NCBI GenBank assembly: GCA_944389145.1 | Contig: CALXLH010000022.1 | Coordinates: 26,092-90,091 of the forward strand | Direction of reading: 5' to 3' | Length of the DNA: 64,000 nt | Source of the DNA: an uncultured Spirochaetaceae bacterium | GTDB taxonomy: Bacteria; Spirochaetota; Spirochaetia; Sphaerochaetales; Sphaerochaetaceae | Shown here: in pieces, positions 6,871 to 14,368 of the stretch | Numbering within the stretch: the stretch's first letter is position 1 | How the letters are laid out: each line of letters opens with the position of its first letter | Notes under the pieces: model-generated | Database searches by the model: none | Seen by the model: the letters and a program-made list of their open reading frames with translations, nothing else | Told to the model about the DNA's origin: nothing | Translations under genes and position numbers: made by a program

Positions 6871-8283
6871 GTGTACGATCCGAGATCAATGATAGCGGAT
6901 GATTTCATCAATCATGATGAGATCATGGAGACGCTTCGCTATGCGTCTGAGAACAAGGGCAACAGGGCCCTTATAGAGAGCATCATAGAGAAGGCAAGGC
7001 TGAGGAAGGGGCTTTCCCATAGGGATGCCTCCGTGCTTCTTGAGTGTGATATCCCTGAGCTTAATGAGGAGATATTTGAGCTTGCCAATGAGATCAAGCA
7101 GGACTTCTATGGCAACCGCATCGTGATGTTCGCTCCTCTCTATCTCTCAAACTACTGCGTCAACGGCTGCGTGTACTGCCCATATCATTCGAAGAACAAG
7201 CATATCCCGCGCAAGAAGCTGACGCAGGAGGAGATCGTCAGGGAGGTCACGGCCTTGCAGGATATGGGCCATAAGCGTCTTGCGCTCGAGACAGGCGAGG
7301 ATCCAGTGAACTGTCCGATAGATTACGTATTGGAGTCTATCCGGACGATCTATTCGATCAAGCACAAGAACGGCGCGATCAGAAGGGTGAATGTAAATAT
7401 CGCGGCGACGACAGTGGAGAACTATCGTAAGCTCAAGGAAGCCGGCATCGGCACATACATCCTCTTCCAGGAGACCTATCACAAGGAGAGCTATCTGCGT
7501 CTCCATCCTACAGGGCCGAAGCATGATTACAACTACCATACGGAGGCGATGGACAGGGCCATGGAAGGCGGCATCGATGATGTGGGATGCGGAGTCCTCT
7601 TCGGGCTTGAGCTGTACCGCTATGAGTTCGCCGGGCTATTGATGCATGCTGAGCATCTGGAAGCGGTGCATGGGGTAGGTCCTCATACGATCTCCGTTCC
7701 TCGTATCAGGCGAGCCGATGATATCGATCCGTCTGCATTCGATAATGGAATAGATGATGATACATTCGCCAAGATCGTGGCCTGCATCCGTATCGCCGTG
7801 CCTTATACAGGCATGATCGTCTCCACCCGTGAATCGAAAGCCGTAAGGGAGAGGGTCCTTCATCTCGGCATCTCCCAGATCTCAGGAGGCTCCCGTACAA
7901 GCGTCGGAGGCTATGCCGAGGAGGAAGAGGAGGATTCTTCTCAGTTCGAGGTCTCTGATAACCGTACCCTAGATGAGGTCGTGAAATGGCTTATGGAGCT
8001 TGGTTATACGCCATCATTCTGTACGGCATGCTATCGTGAAGGACGTACCGGCGATAGGTTCATGTCGCTCTGCAAGGCCGGACAGATACAGAACTGCTGC
8101 CTTCCCAATGCCCTGATGACGGTTAAGGAGTACCTTATAGACTATGCCTCTCCTGAGACGAAGGCCGTAGGGGATGCCCTGATAGCCCAGGAAGCGGAGA
8201 CGATTCCCAATGAGAAGGTAAGGTCGATCGTACGTGAGCGCCTCTCTCTTATCGAGAACGGCGAAAGGGACTTCAGGTTTTGA
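6871..8283 (+). CDS. hydG: [FeFe]-hydrogenase maturase HydG, tyrosine lyase
   Basis: A 470-residue radical-SAM enzyme that cleaves tyrosine to supply CO and CN ligands for the hydrogenase H-cluster. The CX3CX2C motif is at C96, C100 and C103. The HydG-specific C-terminal CX2CX22C is at C384, C387 and C410, which separates it from ThiH. The length is normal for HydG. It starts at GTG 6871 with AGGAGG just upstream; an ATG two bases earlier is out of frame. It overlaps hydF in a TTGA junction. Their presence implies an [FeFe] hydrogenase and HydE elsewhere in the genome. Confidence 0.95.
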   Translation: MYDPRSMIADDFINHDEIMETLRYASENKGNRALIESIIEKARLRKGLSHRDASVLLECDIPELNEEIFELANEIKQDFYGNRIVMFAPLYLSNYCVNGCVYCPYHSKNKHIPRKKLTQEEIVREVTALQDMGHKRLALETGEDPVNCPIDYVLESIRTIYSIKHKNGAIRRVNVNIAATTVENYRKLKEAGIGTYILFQETYHKESYLRLHPTGPKHDYNYHTEAMDRAMEGGIDDVGCGVLFGLELYRYEFAGLLMHAEHLEAVHGVGPHTISVPRIRRADDIDPSAFDNGIDDDTFAKIVACIRIAVPYTGMIVSTRESKAVRERVLHLGISQISGGSRTSVGGYAEEEEEDSSQFEVSDNRTLDEVVKWLMELGYTPSFCTACYREGRTGDRFMSLCKAGQIQNCCLPNALMTVKEYLIDYASPETKAVGDALIAQEAETIPNEKVRSIVRERLSLIENGERDFRF

Positions 8284-9482
8284 ACAGCACGCCATCAAGC
8301 AACAGGAAGCATATAGGCATATTTGGCAGCCGGAACGCGGGAAAATCCACTCTGATGAATGCGATTATCGGGCAGGATCTTTCTGTGGTCTCTCCGGTGA
8401 AGGGAACGACTACCGATACTGTAAGCAAGGCGATGGAAATTCTTCCGGCCGGACCGGTCGTCCTGATGGATGCGCCCGGATATGATGATGAGGGAGAGCT
8501 TGGAGAGCTGAGGGTAGGCAAGTGCCTGAAGACACTGGACCGTGCGGATCTGGCCCTGCTGGTAATAGATGGGACCTTGCCTCCTTCTGATGTGGATATC
8601 GGATTCATAAGCCGCATGCGCGAGAAGCGCATCCCGTTCATCATCGTCACCAGCAAGAGTGATGCAGAGCCCTCATACCGATATGGCTCCATGCTCCCGG
8701 GTGATGTGCGATGCATCTCCGTCAGTGCCAGGACAGGAGAGGGGATAAAGGAGCTGAAGGATCTTATCGCAGCATCTCTGCCTGCTTCTGAGGAGATTCC
8801 GATCATCCGGGATATCCTCAGGGAGGATGGCATCGCCATGCTTGTCATACCTATCGACAAGGCCGCTCCCAAGGGGCGTCTCATCCTTCCTCAGCAGCAG
8901 ACGATAAGGGATATCCTTGATGGGCGTGGGCGCGTGATGGTCGTCTCTCCGGGACAGGTCGCTTCCTCGATCTCCCAGGTACGCCCTGATATCGTGGTGA
9001 CGGACAGCCAGGCATTCGAAGCCGTGGCCGCATCCGTTCCTGATGATATACCTCTGACCTCGTTCTCGATCCTCTTCGCCAGGCATAAGGGAAACCTTGA
9101 GGATGCTGTGCGGGGAGCTGCATCGATACGGAAGCTGAAGGATGGCGACAGGGTGCTGATATCTGAGGGCTGCACGCATCATCGCCAGTGCGGGGACATA
9201 GGGTCGGAGAAGATACCCAGGATGCTCCGCAAGGTTACCGGCAAGGATCTCAATCTTGAGTTTTCTTCCGGTCAAGGCTTTCCTGAGGACCTCTCCCGGT
9301 TCTCTCTCGTGATACATTGCGGCGGATGCATGCTCACTGAGCGGGATATGCAGCTGCGATATGCCAAGGCAGTAAGCAAGGGGGTCCCGATCACCAATTA
9401 CGGTATCTTCCTGGCCTATGGGAACGGAATACTCAGGCGCAGCCTCTCGGTATTCCCGGAGTATCAGAGGATGCTGGACTAA
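8280..9482 (+). CDS. hydF: [FeFe]-hydrogenase maturation GTPase HydF
   Basis: A 400-residue protein. The N-terminal Era-like GTPase has a P-loop GIFGSRNAGKS (residues ~13-22), switch TTTD, DAPGYDD and TSKSD. A dimerisation domain follows. The C-terminal [4Fe-4S] domain has CTHHRQCGD and HCGGC, the cluster ligands of HydF. HydF is the scaffold on which the 2Fe subcluster is assembled and then handed to the hydrogenase. The start is TTG, with its last two bases in the hydG stop codon, so translation is coupled. Confidence 0.95.
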   Translation: MNSTPSSNRKHIGIFGSRNAGKSTLMNAIIGQDLSVVSPVKGTTTDTVSKAMEILPAGPVVLMDAPGYDDEGELGELRVGKCLKTLDRADLALLVIDGTLPPSDVDIGFISRMREKRIPFIIVTSKSDAEPSYRYGSMLPGDVRCISVSARTGEGIKELKDLIAASLPASEEIPIIRDILREDGIAMLVIPIDKAAPKGRLILPQQQTIRDILDGRGRVMVVSPGQVASSISQVRPDIVVTDSQAFEAVAASVPDDIPLTSFSILFARHKGNLEDAVRGAASIRKLKDGDRVLISEGCTHHRQCGDIGSEKIPRMLRKVTGKDLNLEFSSGQGFPEDLSRFSLVIHCGGCMLTERDMQLRYAKAVSKGVPITNYGIFLAYGNGILRRSLSVFPEYQRMLD

Positions 9483-9621
9483 AATATTACTATTTTGTTA
9501 AAAGCGCATGTGTTTTCATTTGCTTTCTGTCTTTACCTGTGAGACAATCATTGCTGTCGGAAGGCTGATTGATCTTGCAGGTTCCGGCACTCTCATAAGC
9601 GAAATGGGAACAAGGAGGTTG

Positions 9622-9650
9622 CCGCTGGATATCGCCAGCGGTCTTTTTCT
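9622..9650 (+). terminator. rho-independent terminator after hydF
   Basis: A CCGCTGG / CCAGCGG stem with a short loop (9622-9641) is followed by CTTTTT. It lies ~140 nt past the hydF stop, so it may end the hydGF transcript or a small RNA from the gap. The remainder of 9483-9856 has no convincing gene; an AT-rich promoter region precedes the next toxin-antitoxin pair (TATAAT near 9835). Confidence 0.6.
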
Positions 9651-9856
9651 GCCTTTTTCCCTCGCTTCCCAGCATACGTCTCCTGTTTATATCCCCATGG
9701 CCAATGTAGGAGAAATGTCATTTATCAAAGTCTAGGAACGAAGCCTCAGGTTTGATTCCTCCGGTAAATCACAGGAAAGTGATCCTTGATCCTGATTGCT
9801 GATTTATTGATTTTTATTTAAATTATCATAAAATATAATATATAAGGAGAATTTTG

Positions 9857-10138
9857 ATGGCTCAGGCAACATACAGTATCAGGATGGATAGCGACCTTAA
9901 GAAGGATTTTGATTTTGTCTGTGAGAATTTTGGCATGTCATCTACTACCGCAATAAATGTCTTTGCTAAGGCTGTCGTAAGGGAACGGCGAATTCCATTT
10001 GAAATAAAGGCTGATAACAGAGGAACAGAGGCCTTTAGGGCATTACGCGCTACTGCAAAGGCCAATGGCATACAGGACATGAGCCTTGATGAGATAAATG
10101 ATGAGATAAGACGTACTCGTGAAGGGATTGATGAGTGA
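9857..10138 (+). CDS. RelB/DinJ-family antitoxin
   Basis: A 93-residue protein. Its N-terminal ribbon-helix-helix segment (YSIRMDSDLKKDFDFVCENFGMSSTTAINVFAKAVV) is typical of RelB/DinJ antitoxins, here described in one motif spanning residues 6-42. An acidic C-terminal tail would wrap the toxin. The start ATG (9857) has AAGGAG upstream; a TTG one codon earlier is less likely. It overlaps the PIN-domain gene by 4 nt (GTGA). Members bind the toxin and repress their own promoter; the preceding AT-rich palindromic region fits that. Confidence 0.85.
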   Translation: MAQATYSIRMDSDLKKDFDFVCENFGMSSTTAINVFAKAVVRERRIPFEIKADNRGTEAFRALRATAKANGIQDMSLDEINDEIRRTREGIDE

Positions 10139-10572
10139 CCAGGAAAATCGTAATCGATACAAACATTCTTGTATCTGCCCTTCTCTCAAGCCATGAGGAT
10201 GCTGCAACTGTCAAAGTATTGAGCTTCATGCTGGAGGGGTATGTCGTGCCGATCATATCGGAGACGATATTTCAGGAATATGGAGATGTTCTCAGACGGA
10301 GAAGATTTGGTTTTCACGAAGAAGTCATATCCATCCTTCTCGATGAAATCTACAGGAAAGCTCTTATCATCAAGCCTGTACCTATCGGGATAGAGCTTCC
10401 TGATAATAAGGACCGTCCATTCCTTGAAGCAATGCTGATGATTGACGATGCCTTGCTTATAACAGGGAATCTGAAGCATTTTCCGATTCATGAACGCATA
10501 ATGACAGCTAGGCAATTCGTAGATTCATTAAAGAATGGATTTGAATTTATCGATTGCCATCAGGATTCATAG
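10135..10572 (+). CDS. PIN-domain toxin (PIN_3-type ribonuclease)
   Basis: A 145-residue PIN domain. The first metal-binding Asp is in VIDTNILVSALLS (D8), followed by a conserved Glu in the middle, DNKDRPFLEA, and a C-terminal DALLITGNLKHFP. The family consists of Mg-dependent ribonucleases that act as toxins in toxin-antitoxin systems. The GTG start overlaps the antitoxin stop. The usual partner of a DinJ/RelB antitoxin is a RelE/YafQ toxin, so this pair is a recombined combination, although RelB-PIN_3 pairs are known in annotations. Codon use is AT-richer than in neighbouring housekeeping genes. Confidence 0.85.
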   Translation: MTRKIVIDTNILVSALLSSHEDAATVKVLSFMLEGYVVPIISETIFQEYGDVLRRRRFGFHEEVISILLDEIYRKALIIKPVPIGIELPDNKDRPFLEAMLMIDDALLITGNLKHFPIHERIMTARQFVDSLKNGFEFIDCHQDS

Positions 10573-10576
10573 ATAG

Positions 10577-10604
10577 CGGAGCCTTGTTCGGACTCCGCTT
10601 CTTC
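10577..10604. terminator. hairpin between convergent genes
   Basis: A GCGGAG / CTCCGC stem with a partly paired middle lies between the PIN toxin stop and the convergent dehydrogenase stop. The T-rich tail is weak (TTCTTCCTT on the plus strand), so it may terminate either direction with moderate efficiency. Confidence 0.45.
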
Positions 10605-10607
10605 CTT

Positions 10608-11567
10608 CTATCTCGAAACTACGTTTATGGGATTGCCTTTAAGGAATGATGAGAGGTTCTCCTCTGCCTTAGCCATCAGGCGTTCCCGTGTCTCCCTTGC
10701 CGCCCATGCGATATGAGGGGTTATCATGCAGGAGGGGCAGGAGATCAGGGGCGAGCCGTGGAGCGGAGGCTCTTCCGCAAGCACGTCCACGCCGGCTCCT
10801 GAGAGCCTTCCTTCATTGAGCGCTTCTGCAAGCGCTTCCTCGTCTATGAGGCCACCGCGTGCCGTGTTGATGAGTATCGCTGATGGCTTCATAAGCGCGA
10901 TGCGCTCCTTGCTTATCATCCTTGCCGTTTCCTCTGTCTGGGGAACATGGAGGGTGATGTAGTCTGATGTCGAGAGAAGCTCCTCCAGGGAGAGGGGGAT
11001 AAAGCCCTTTTCTTCCGCATCCTTCTTCCTGCTCCTTGAATGATAGGCTACCTCCATGCCGAATGCTGATGCGATCTCCGCCACCCGCATCCCTATATGG
11101 CCCATGCCGATTATTCCGATGCGCTTGCCATAGATCTCCATCAGGGGATATGCGGAGAATGAGAAGAGCCCGGAATCCTTCCACGCGCCTTTCCTTACCA
11201 TCTGGGAATGCTCAACTACGCGATGCGTGAATGCTAGGATATGCGCGAACACGGACTCTGCGACGCCTTCCGTACTGTATTCAGGGACATTCGTGACTGT
11301 GATGCCCAGCTCCCTCGCTGCCGTGATATCTATTATATTGTAGCCGGTAGCGGTGATGCCTATGTATCTGAGCTTCGGCAGTGCTTCCATCGTCGCCCTG
11401 TCGAATGGGACCTTGTTGGTTATCACGATCTCCGCATCCCGGCAGCGCTCCAGGATATCCTCCCTGTCCGTCGTTGGGTATACGGTGGTCTTTCCAAGAA
11501 GGCTGAAGCCTTCCCAGGAGAGATCGCCGGGGTTGAGCACCTGCCCGTCCAGTATCTTGATGTTCAT
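10608..11567 (-). CDS. D-isomer-specific 2-hydroxyacid dehydrogenase
   Basis: A 319-residue NAD-dependent oxidoreductase of the glycerate/hydroxypyruvate reductase type. It has the Rossmann motif GIIGMGHIG, the catalytic Arg in NTARGGLID, and the Glu/His pair ending in PHIAWAARE. Family members interconvert 2-keto and D-2-hydroxy acids (hydroxypyruvate/glycerate, glyoxylate/glycolate); the exact substrate cannot be read from sequence. It is the third gene of an argR-pgi-dehydrogenase series on the minus strand, ~50 nt after pgi with a strong hairpin between them. Confidence 0.85.
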   Translation of the reverse strand: MNIKILDGQVLNPGDLSWEGFSLLGKTTVYPTTDREDILERCRDAEIVITNKVPFDRATMEALPKLRYIGITATGYNIIDITAARELGITVTNVPEYSTEGVAESVFAHILAFTHRVVEHSQMVRKGAWKDSGLFSFSAYPLMEIYGKRIGIIGMGHIGMRVAEIASAFGMEVAYHSRSRKKDAEEKGFIPLSLEELLSTSDYITLHVPQTEETARMISKERIALMKPSAILINTARGGLIDEEALAEALNEGRLSGAGVDVLAEEPPLHGSPLISCPSCMITPHIAWAARETRERLMAKAEENLSSFLKGNPINVVSR

Positions 11568-11584
11568 CTTGGTTCCTTATGCGA

Positions 11585-11609
11585 AGGCTGCCACGCCCGG
11601 TGGCAGCCT
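11585..11609. other. 10-bp-stem intergenic hairpin
   Basis: A perfect AGGCTGCCAC / GTGGCAGCCT stem with a 5-nt loop lies between pgi and the downstream dehydrogenase gene. It has no T-run on either side, so it is more likely an mRNA-processing or stabilising element than a full terminator. Confidence 0.5.
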
Positions 11610-11616
11610 CCTGATA

Positions 11617-13197
11617 TCAGATCAGCAGATCGGCGTAAGCCTTCAGCAGCTCATCTCCCTCGCAGCCGGCAAGTACCTTCTTTGCCAGTACCTTGCCCAG
11701 CTGTACGCCTTCCTGGTCGAATGAGTTGAGATTCCATACGAAGCCCTGGAACATCACCTTGTTCTCATAGTGCGCGAGCAGGGCGCCAAGCGCCTTCGGC
11801 GTGAGCTTGTCTCCGTAGATCAGGGAGGAGGGCCTGTTTCCGTCGAACTCCTTGTTGGTGTTCTCGTCATCCTTGCCACGTGCGAATGCCGCGATCTGCG
11901 CGGCGAGGTTGGCGTTGAGCTTCGACTGGCTAGTAGAACCTGCTGTCTCGATGTCCTTGCCATACTGGCAATGCCTGAAGCCGATGAATTGCAGCGGTAC
12001 GATATCGGTACCCTGATGCAGGAGCTGGTAGAACGAATGCTGGCCGTTCGTGCCCGGCTCTCCGAAGATCACGGGGCCGGTTGGATAGGATACCTTCTCT
12101 CCGAATCTGTTGACGTGCTTGCCGTTTGATTCCATATCGAGCTGCTGGAGGTGGGCAGGGAAGCGGGAGAGTGCCTGTGAGTATGGCAGTATAGCTGTCG
12201 ATGGATATCCCATGATGTTCCTGAGATAGAAGCCGATCATGGCATCCATCAGCGCTCCGTTCTTCCTTATGTCGCATTCCGTGGCCTTCACGTCTTCCTC
12301 ATGCGCCCCTTCCAGAAGCGCGCGGAAGGTGTCGAATCCGAAAGCGAGAGATAGGACGACGCCTCCAACTGCGGATGTTGAGGAATAGCGGCCTCCGATA
12401 TAGTCGTCCATGAAGAACGCAGCGAGCATCGATTCATCCTTCGCCAGAGGACTGGTCTTGGATGTCACAGCAACCATGTGCTTCGAAGGAACGAGCCCTT
12501 CGACAGGCGCCTTCTTAAGCGTCTCGAGCACGAGATCGCGGTTTGTCAGCGTCTCCTGCGTGGTACCGCTCTTCGATACCAGTATGAAGAGGGTAGTCTC
12601 GAAATCCAGCCTTTCGATCACTGCTGCTGCGTCGTCCGGATCCACGTTCGAGATGAACTCGGCGTTCAGCGTCTTCACTCCCTCTCCATCAGCCCAGCCC
12701 TTGAGCGCGAGATAGAGAGCCCTCGGTCCTAGGTCAGAGCCGCCGATCCCTATCTGGCAGACTGTCTTGAACGGCTTTCCGGTAGATCCCTTGATCTCTC
12801 CGCTCCTGACCTTCTCGGAGAATTCCCTGATGCTATCGAGGACAGAGGCATAGAATGCGCCTTTCTCCTCTCCGTCCTTCTCTATCTTCACTCCCAGCAC
12901 GTTGCCGCGCGTGAGATGATGAAGGACCAGCCGCTTCTCTCCGGTGTTCATCATCTCTCCGGAAAGCAGTGCCTTGTATTTATCGATCAGGCCTTCTTCA
13001 TCCGCAAGCGCCTGAAGACCATCGACGATCTCGTCCGATACCGGCATTGCGGCCCAGTTGTATCTCAGGCCACCGCCTAGCGCTATGTCTGCAGAGCGTA
13101 CGCGGTCTGTGGTCAGGAGGTCCTTTACCGAACTCCTCTTCATATCCTGGAGGGCCTTGTAGCCCTTCGTGGCATCCAGATTGACATATTCGATCAT
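11617..13197 (-). CDS. pgi: glucose-6-phosphate isomerase
   Basis: A 526-residue cytoplasmic glycolytic enzyme interconverting glucose 6-phosphate and fructose 6-phosphate. Family signatures are visible: VCQIGIGGSDLGPRAL, VSKSGTTQETLTN, and GGRYSSTSAVGGV, with catalytic FGEPGTNGQHSFYQLLHQG near residue 370. The chosen start ATG (13197) follows AAAGGAGT; an upstream in-frame ATG at 13215 would place that motif inside the gene. It lies 14 nt after argR and is probably cotranscribed with it, an unusual pairing. Confidence 0.97.
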   Translation of the reverse strand: MIEYVNLDATKGYKALQDMKRSSVKDLLTTDRVRSADIALGGGLRYNWAAMPVSDEIVDGLQALADEEGLIDKYKALLSGEMMNTGEKRLVLHHLTRGNVLGVKIEKDGEEKGAFYASVLDSIREFSEKVRSGEIKGSTGKPFKTVCQIGIGGSDLGPRALYLALKGWADGEGVKTLNAEFISNVDPDDAAAVIERLDFETTLFILVSKSGTTQETLTNRDLVLETLKKAPVEGLVPSKHMVAVTSKTSPLAKDESMLAAFFMDDYIGGRYSSTSAVGGVVLSLAFGFDTFRALLEGAHEEDVKATECDIRKNGALMDAMIGFYLRNIMGYPSTAILPYSQALSRFPAHLQQLDMESNGKHVNRFGEKVSYPTGPVIFGEPGTNGQHSFYQLLHQGTDIVPLQFIGFRHCQYGKDIETAGSTSQSKLNANLAAQIAAFARGKDDENTNKEFDGNRPSSLIYGDKLTPKALGALLAHYENKVMFQGFVWNLNSFDQEGVQLGKVLAKKVLAGCEGDELLKAYADLLI

Positions 13198-13211
13198 TTC
13201 TGACTCCTTTC

Positions 13212-13697
13212 TCATACAGGTGCTGATGGATCGCTGACTTCGGGAATGCGTGAGTTGAAGCTTTCCAGAAGATCCTCCTTGGTCATGCCTTCCCGGAGGA
13301 TTACGAAGATCGTATCATCGCCTGCCACTGTTCCGAGTATCTCGGGAAGCGCCAGCACATCAAGGGCAAAGCCCACGCTGTTGGCATGTCCCGGACGCGT
13401 CTTGATTACTCCGAAGTTTCCTGAGAACTCGATTGAGATTATACCTCTCCTGACATCCTGTATGTAGCTCTTTTCCGATTCGCTTACCAGATCGCTCTCT
13501 GGGAGCGTATAGTAGTAGCCTGACCATCCATCGGAAATCTTGCCGACCTTCAGCATCTTCAGATCGCGGGAAAGCGTGGCCTGCGTGACGTTGTATCCTT
13601 CCTTCTTCAGCAGTTCCAGCAGCGTATCCTGATTGTCTATCCTGTTGTTCTTTATCAGTTCCTTGACGACTGAGAGGCGGTTGTGACGTTCTTTCAT
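13212..13697 (-). CDS. argR: arginine repressor ArgR
   Basis: A 161-residue transcription factor. The N-terminal winged helix (RLSVVKELIKNNRIDNQDTLLELL, residues ~5-30, then TQATLSRDLKMLKV) binds ARG boxes. The C-terminal hexamerisation/arginine-binding domain has GHANSVGFALD and GTVAGDDTIFVI (GDDT binds arginine). The start at 13697 follows AGGAG; an upstream ATG at 13724 is out of reach of a site. TGCATA repeats in front (13710-13735) look like the autoregulatory operator. Confidence 0.93.
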   Translation of the reverse strand: MKERHNRLSVVKELIKNNRIDNQDTLLELLKKEGYNVTQATLSRDLKMLKVGKISDGWSGYYYTLPESDLVSESEKSYIQDVRRGIISIEFSGNFGVIKTRPGHANSVGFALDVLALPEILGTVAGDDTIFVILREGMTKEDLLESFNSRIPEVSDPSAPV

Positions 13698-13709
13698 TGC
13701 TTCTCCTGA

Positions 13710-13735
13710 TGCATACTTATGCAATCAATATGCAA
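13710..13735. promoter_or_regulatory. ARG-box-like operator upstream of argR
   Basis: TGCATA-CT-TATGCA (13710-13723) is a perfect inverted repeat, and a further TGCAAT-like half-site follows. ArgR binds paired 18-bp imperfect palindromes of this general type (TNTGAATWWWWATTCANA). The match to that consensus is partial, so assignment rests mainly on position. Confidence 0.45.
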
Positions 13736-13771
13736 TTCTACATTCTAGCGCATCGCATTGCAACCATGTCT

Positions 13772-13800
13772 TTGTTATGGCTTTAGGCATGTGCTATCCT
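13772..13800 (+). promoter_or_regulatory. promoter of the lemA operon
   Basis: A TTGTTA -35 (13772-13777) and TATCCT -10 (13795-13800) are separated by 17 bp, with GGAGG and the lemA start following within 20 bp. The match is moderate and the short leader is notable. Confidence 0.4.
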
Positions 13801-13813
13801 TTATCCGGAGGCC

Positions 13814-14368
13814 ATGATGGTTATTCTTATTGTCATATTGGTCATAGTCGTCGCCCTCATCATCTGGGCGATCAGCGTATATAACTCACTCGTCATGCTG
13901 CGCAACAAGGCCGATGAGGCCGAGGCAGGGATCGATGCCCATCTTCAGCAGCGCTACGATCTTGTTCCGAATCTCGTGGAGACGGTCAAGGGCTATGCGA
14001 AGCATGAGAGCGCCACGCTTGAGAATGTGATACAGGCGAGGAATACCGCTCTTTCTGCAAAGGGGACGAAGGAGAGCGCGGCTGCCGAGGATGCTCTTAC
14101 CGGGGCTCTCAAGAGCATATTCGCCCTTGCCGAGAGCTATCCGGACCTGAAGGCCAACCAGGGGTTTTCCGAGCTGCAGAGGCAGCTTCAGGCAATCGAG
14201 GATGATATCCTCTCGTCGAGGAAGTACTACAATGCCGTCGCACGTGCCTTCAACGATAAGATCATGGTCTTCCCGGCCTCGATCATCGCATCAGCCTTCC
14301 ATTTCGTGAAGCGTGATTACATCGATGTGGACGATGCGGCCAGGGAGAGGGTAGAGGTCAGGTTCTGA
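13814..14368 (+). CDS. lemA: LemA family protein
   Basis: A 184-residue protein with an N-terminal transmembrane helix (ILIVILVIVVALIIWA). A helical domain follows with the LemA signature RNKADEAEAGIDAHLQQRYD, described here from residue ~31, and NLVETVKGYAKHE. LemA proteins are membrane-anchored four-helix bundles of uncertain function, usually next to a TPM or DUF2207 membrane protein, as here. Two adjacent ATGs (13814, 13817) are both possible. The next gene overlaps in TGATG. Confidence 0.9.
   Translation: MMVILIVILVIVVALIIWAISVYNSLVMLRNKADEAEAGIDAHLQQRYDLVPNLVETVKGYAKHESATLENVIQARNTALSAKGTKESAAAEDALTGALKSIFALAESYPDLKANQGFSELQRQLQAIEDDILSSRKYYNAVARAFNDKIMVFPASIIASAFHFVKRDYIDVDDAARERVEVRF

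Noticed and set aside
6871..8283. ThiH (thiamine tyrosine lyase) instead of HydG
   Set aside because: The C-terminal CX2CX22C motif and the adjoining HydF gene are specific to HydG.
9508..9735. 75-codon open frame after hydF
   Set aside because: It runs through a strong terminator hairpin and lacks a ribosome binding site or family resemblance.
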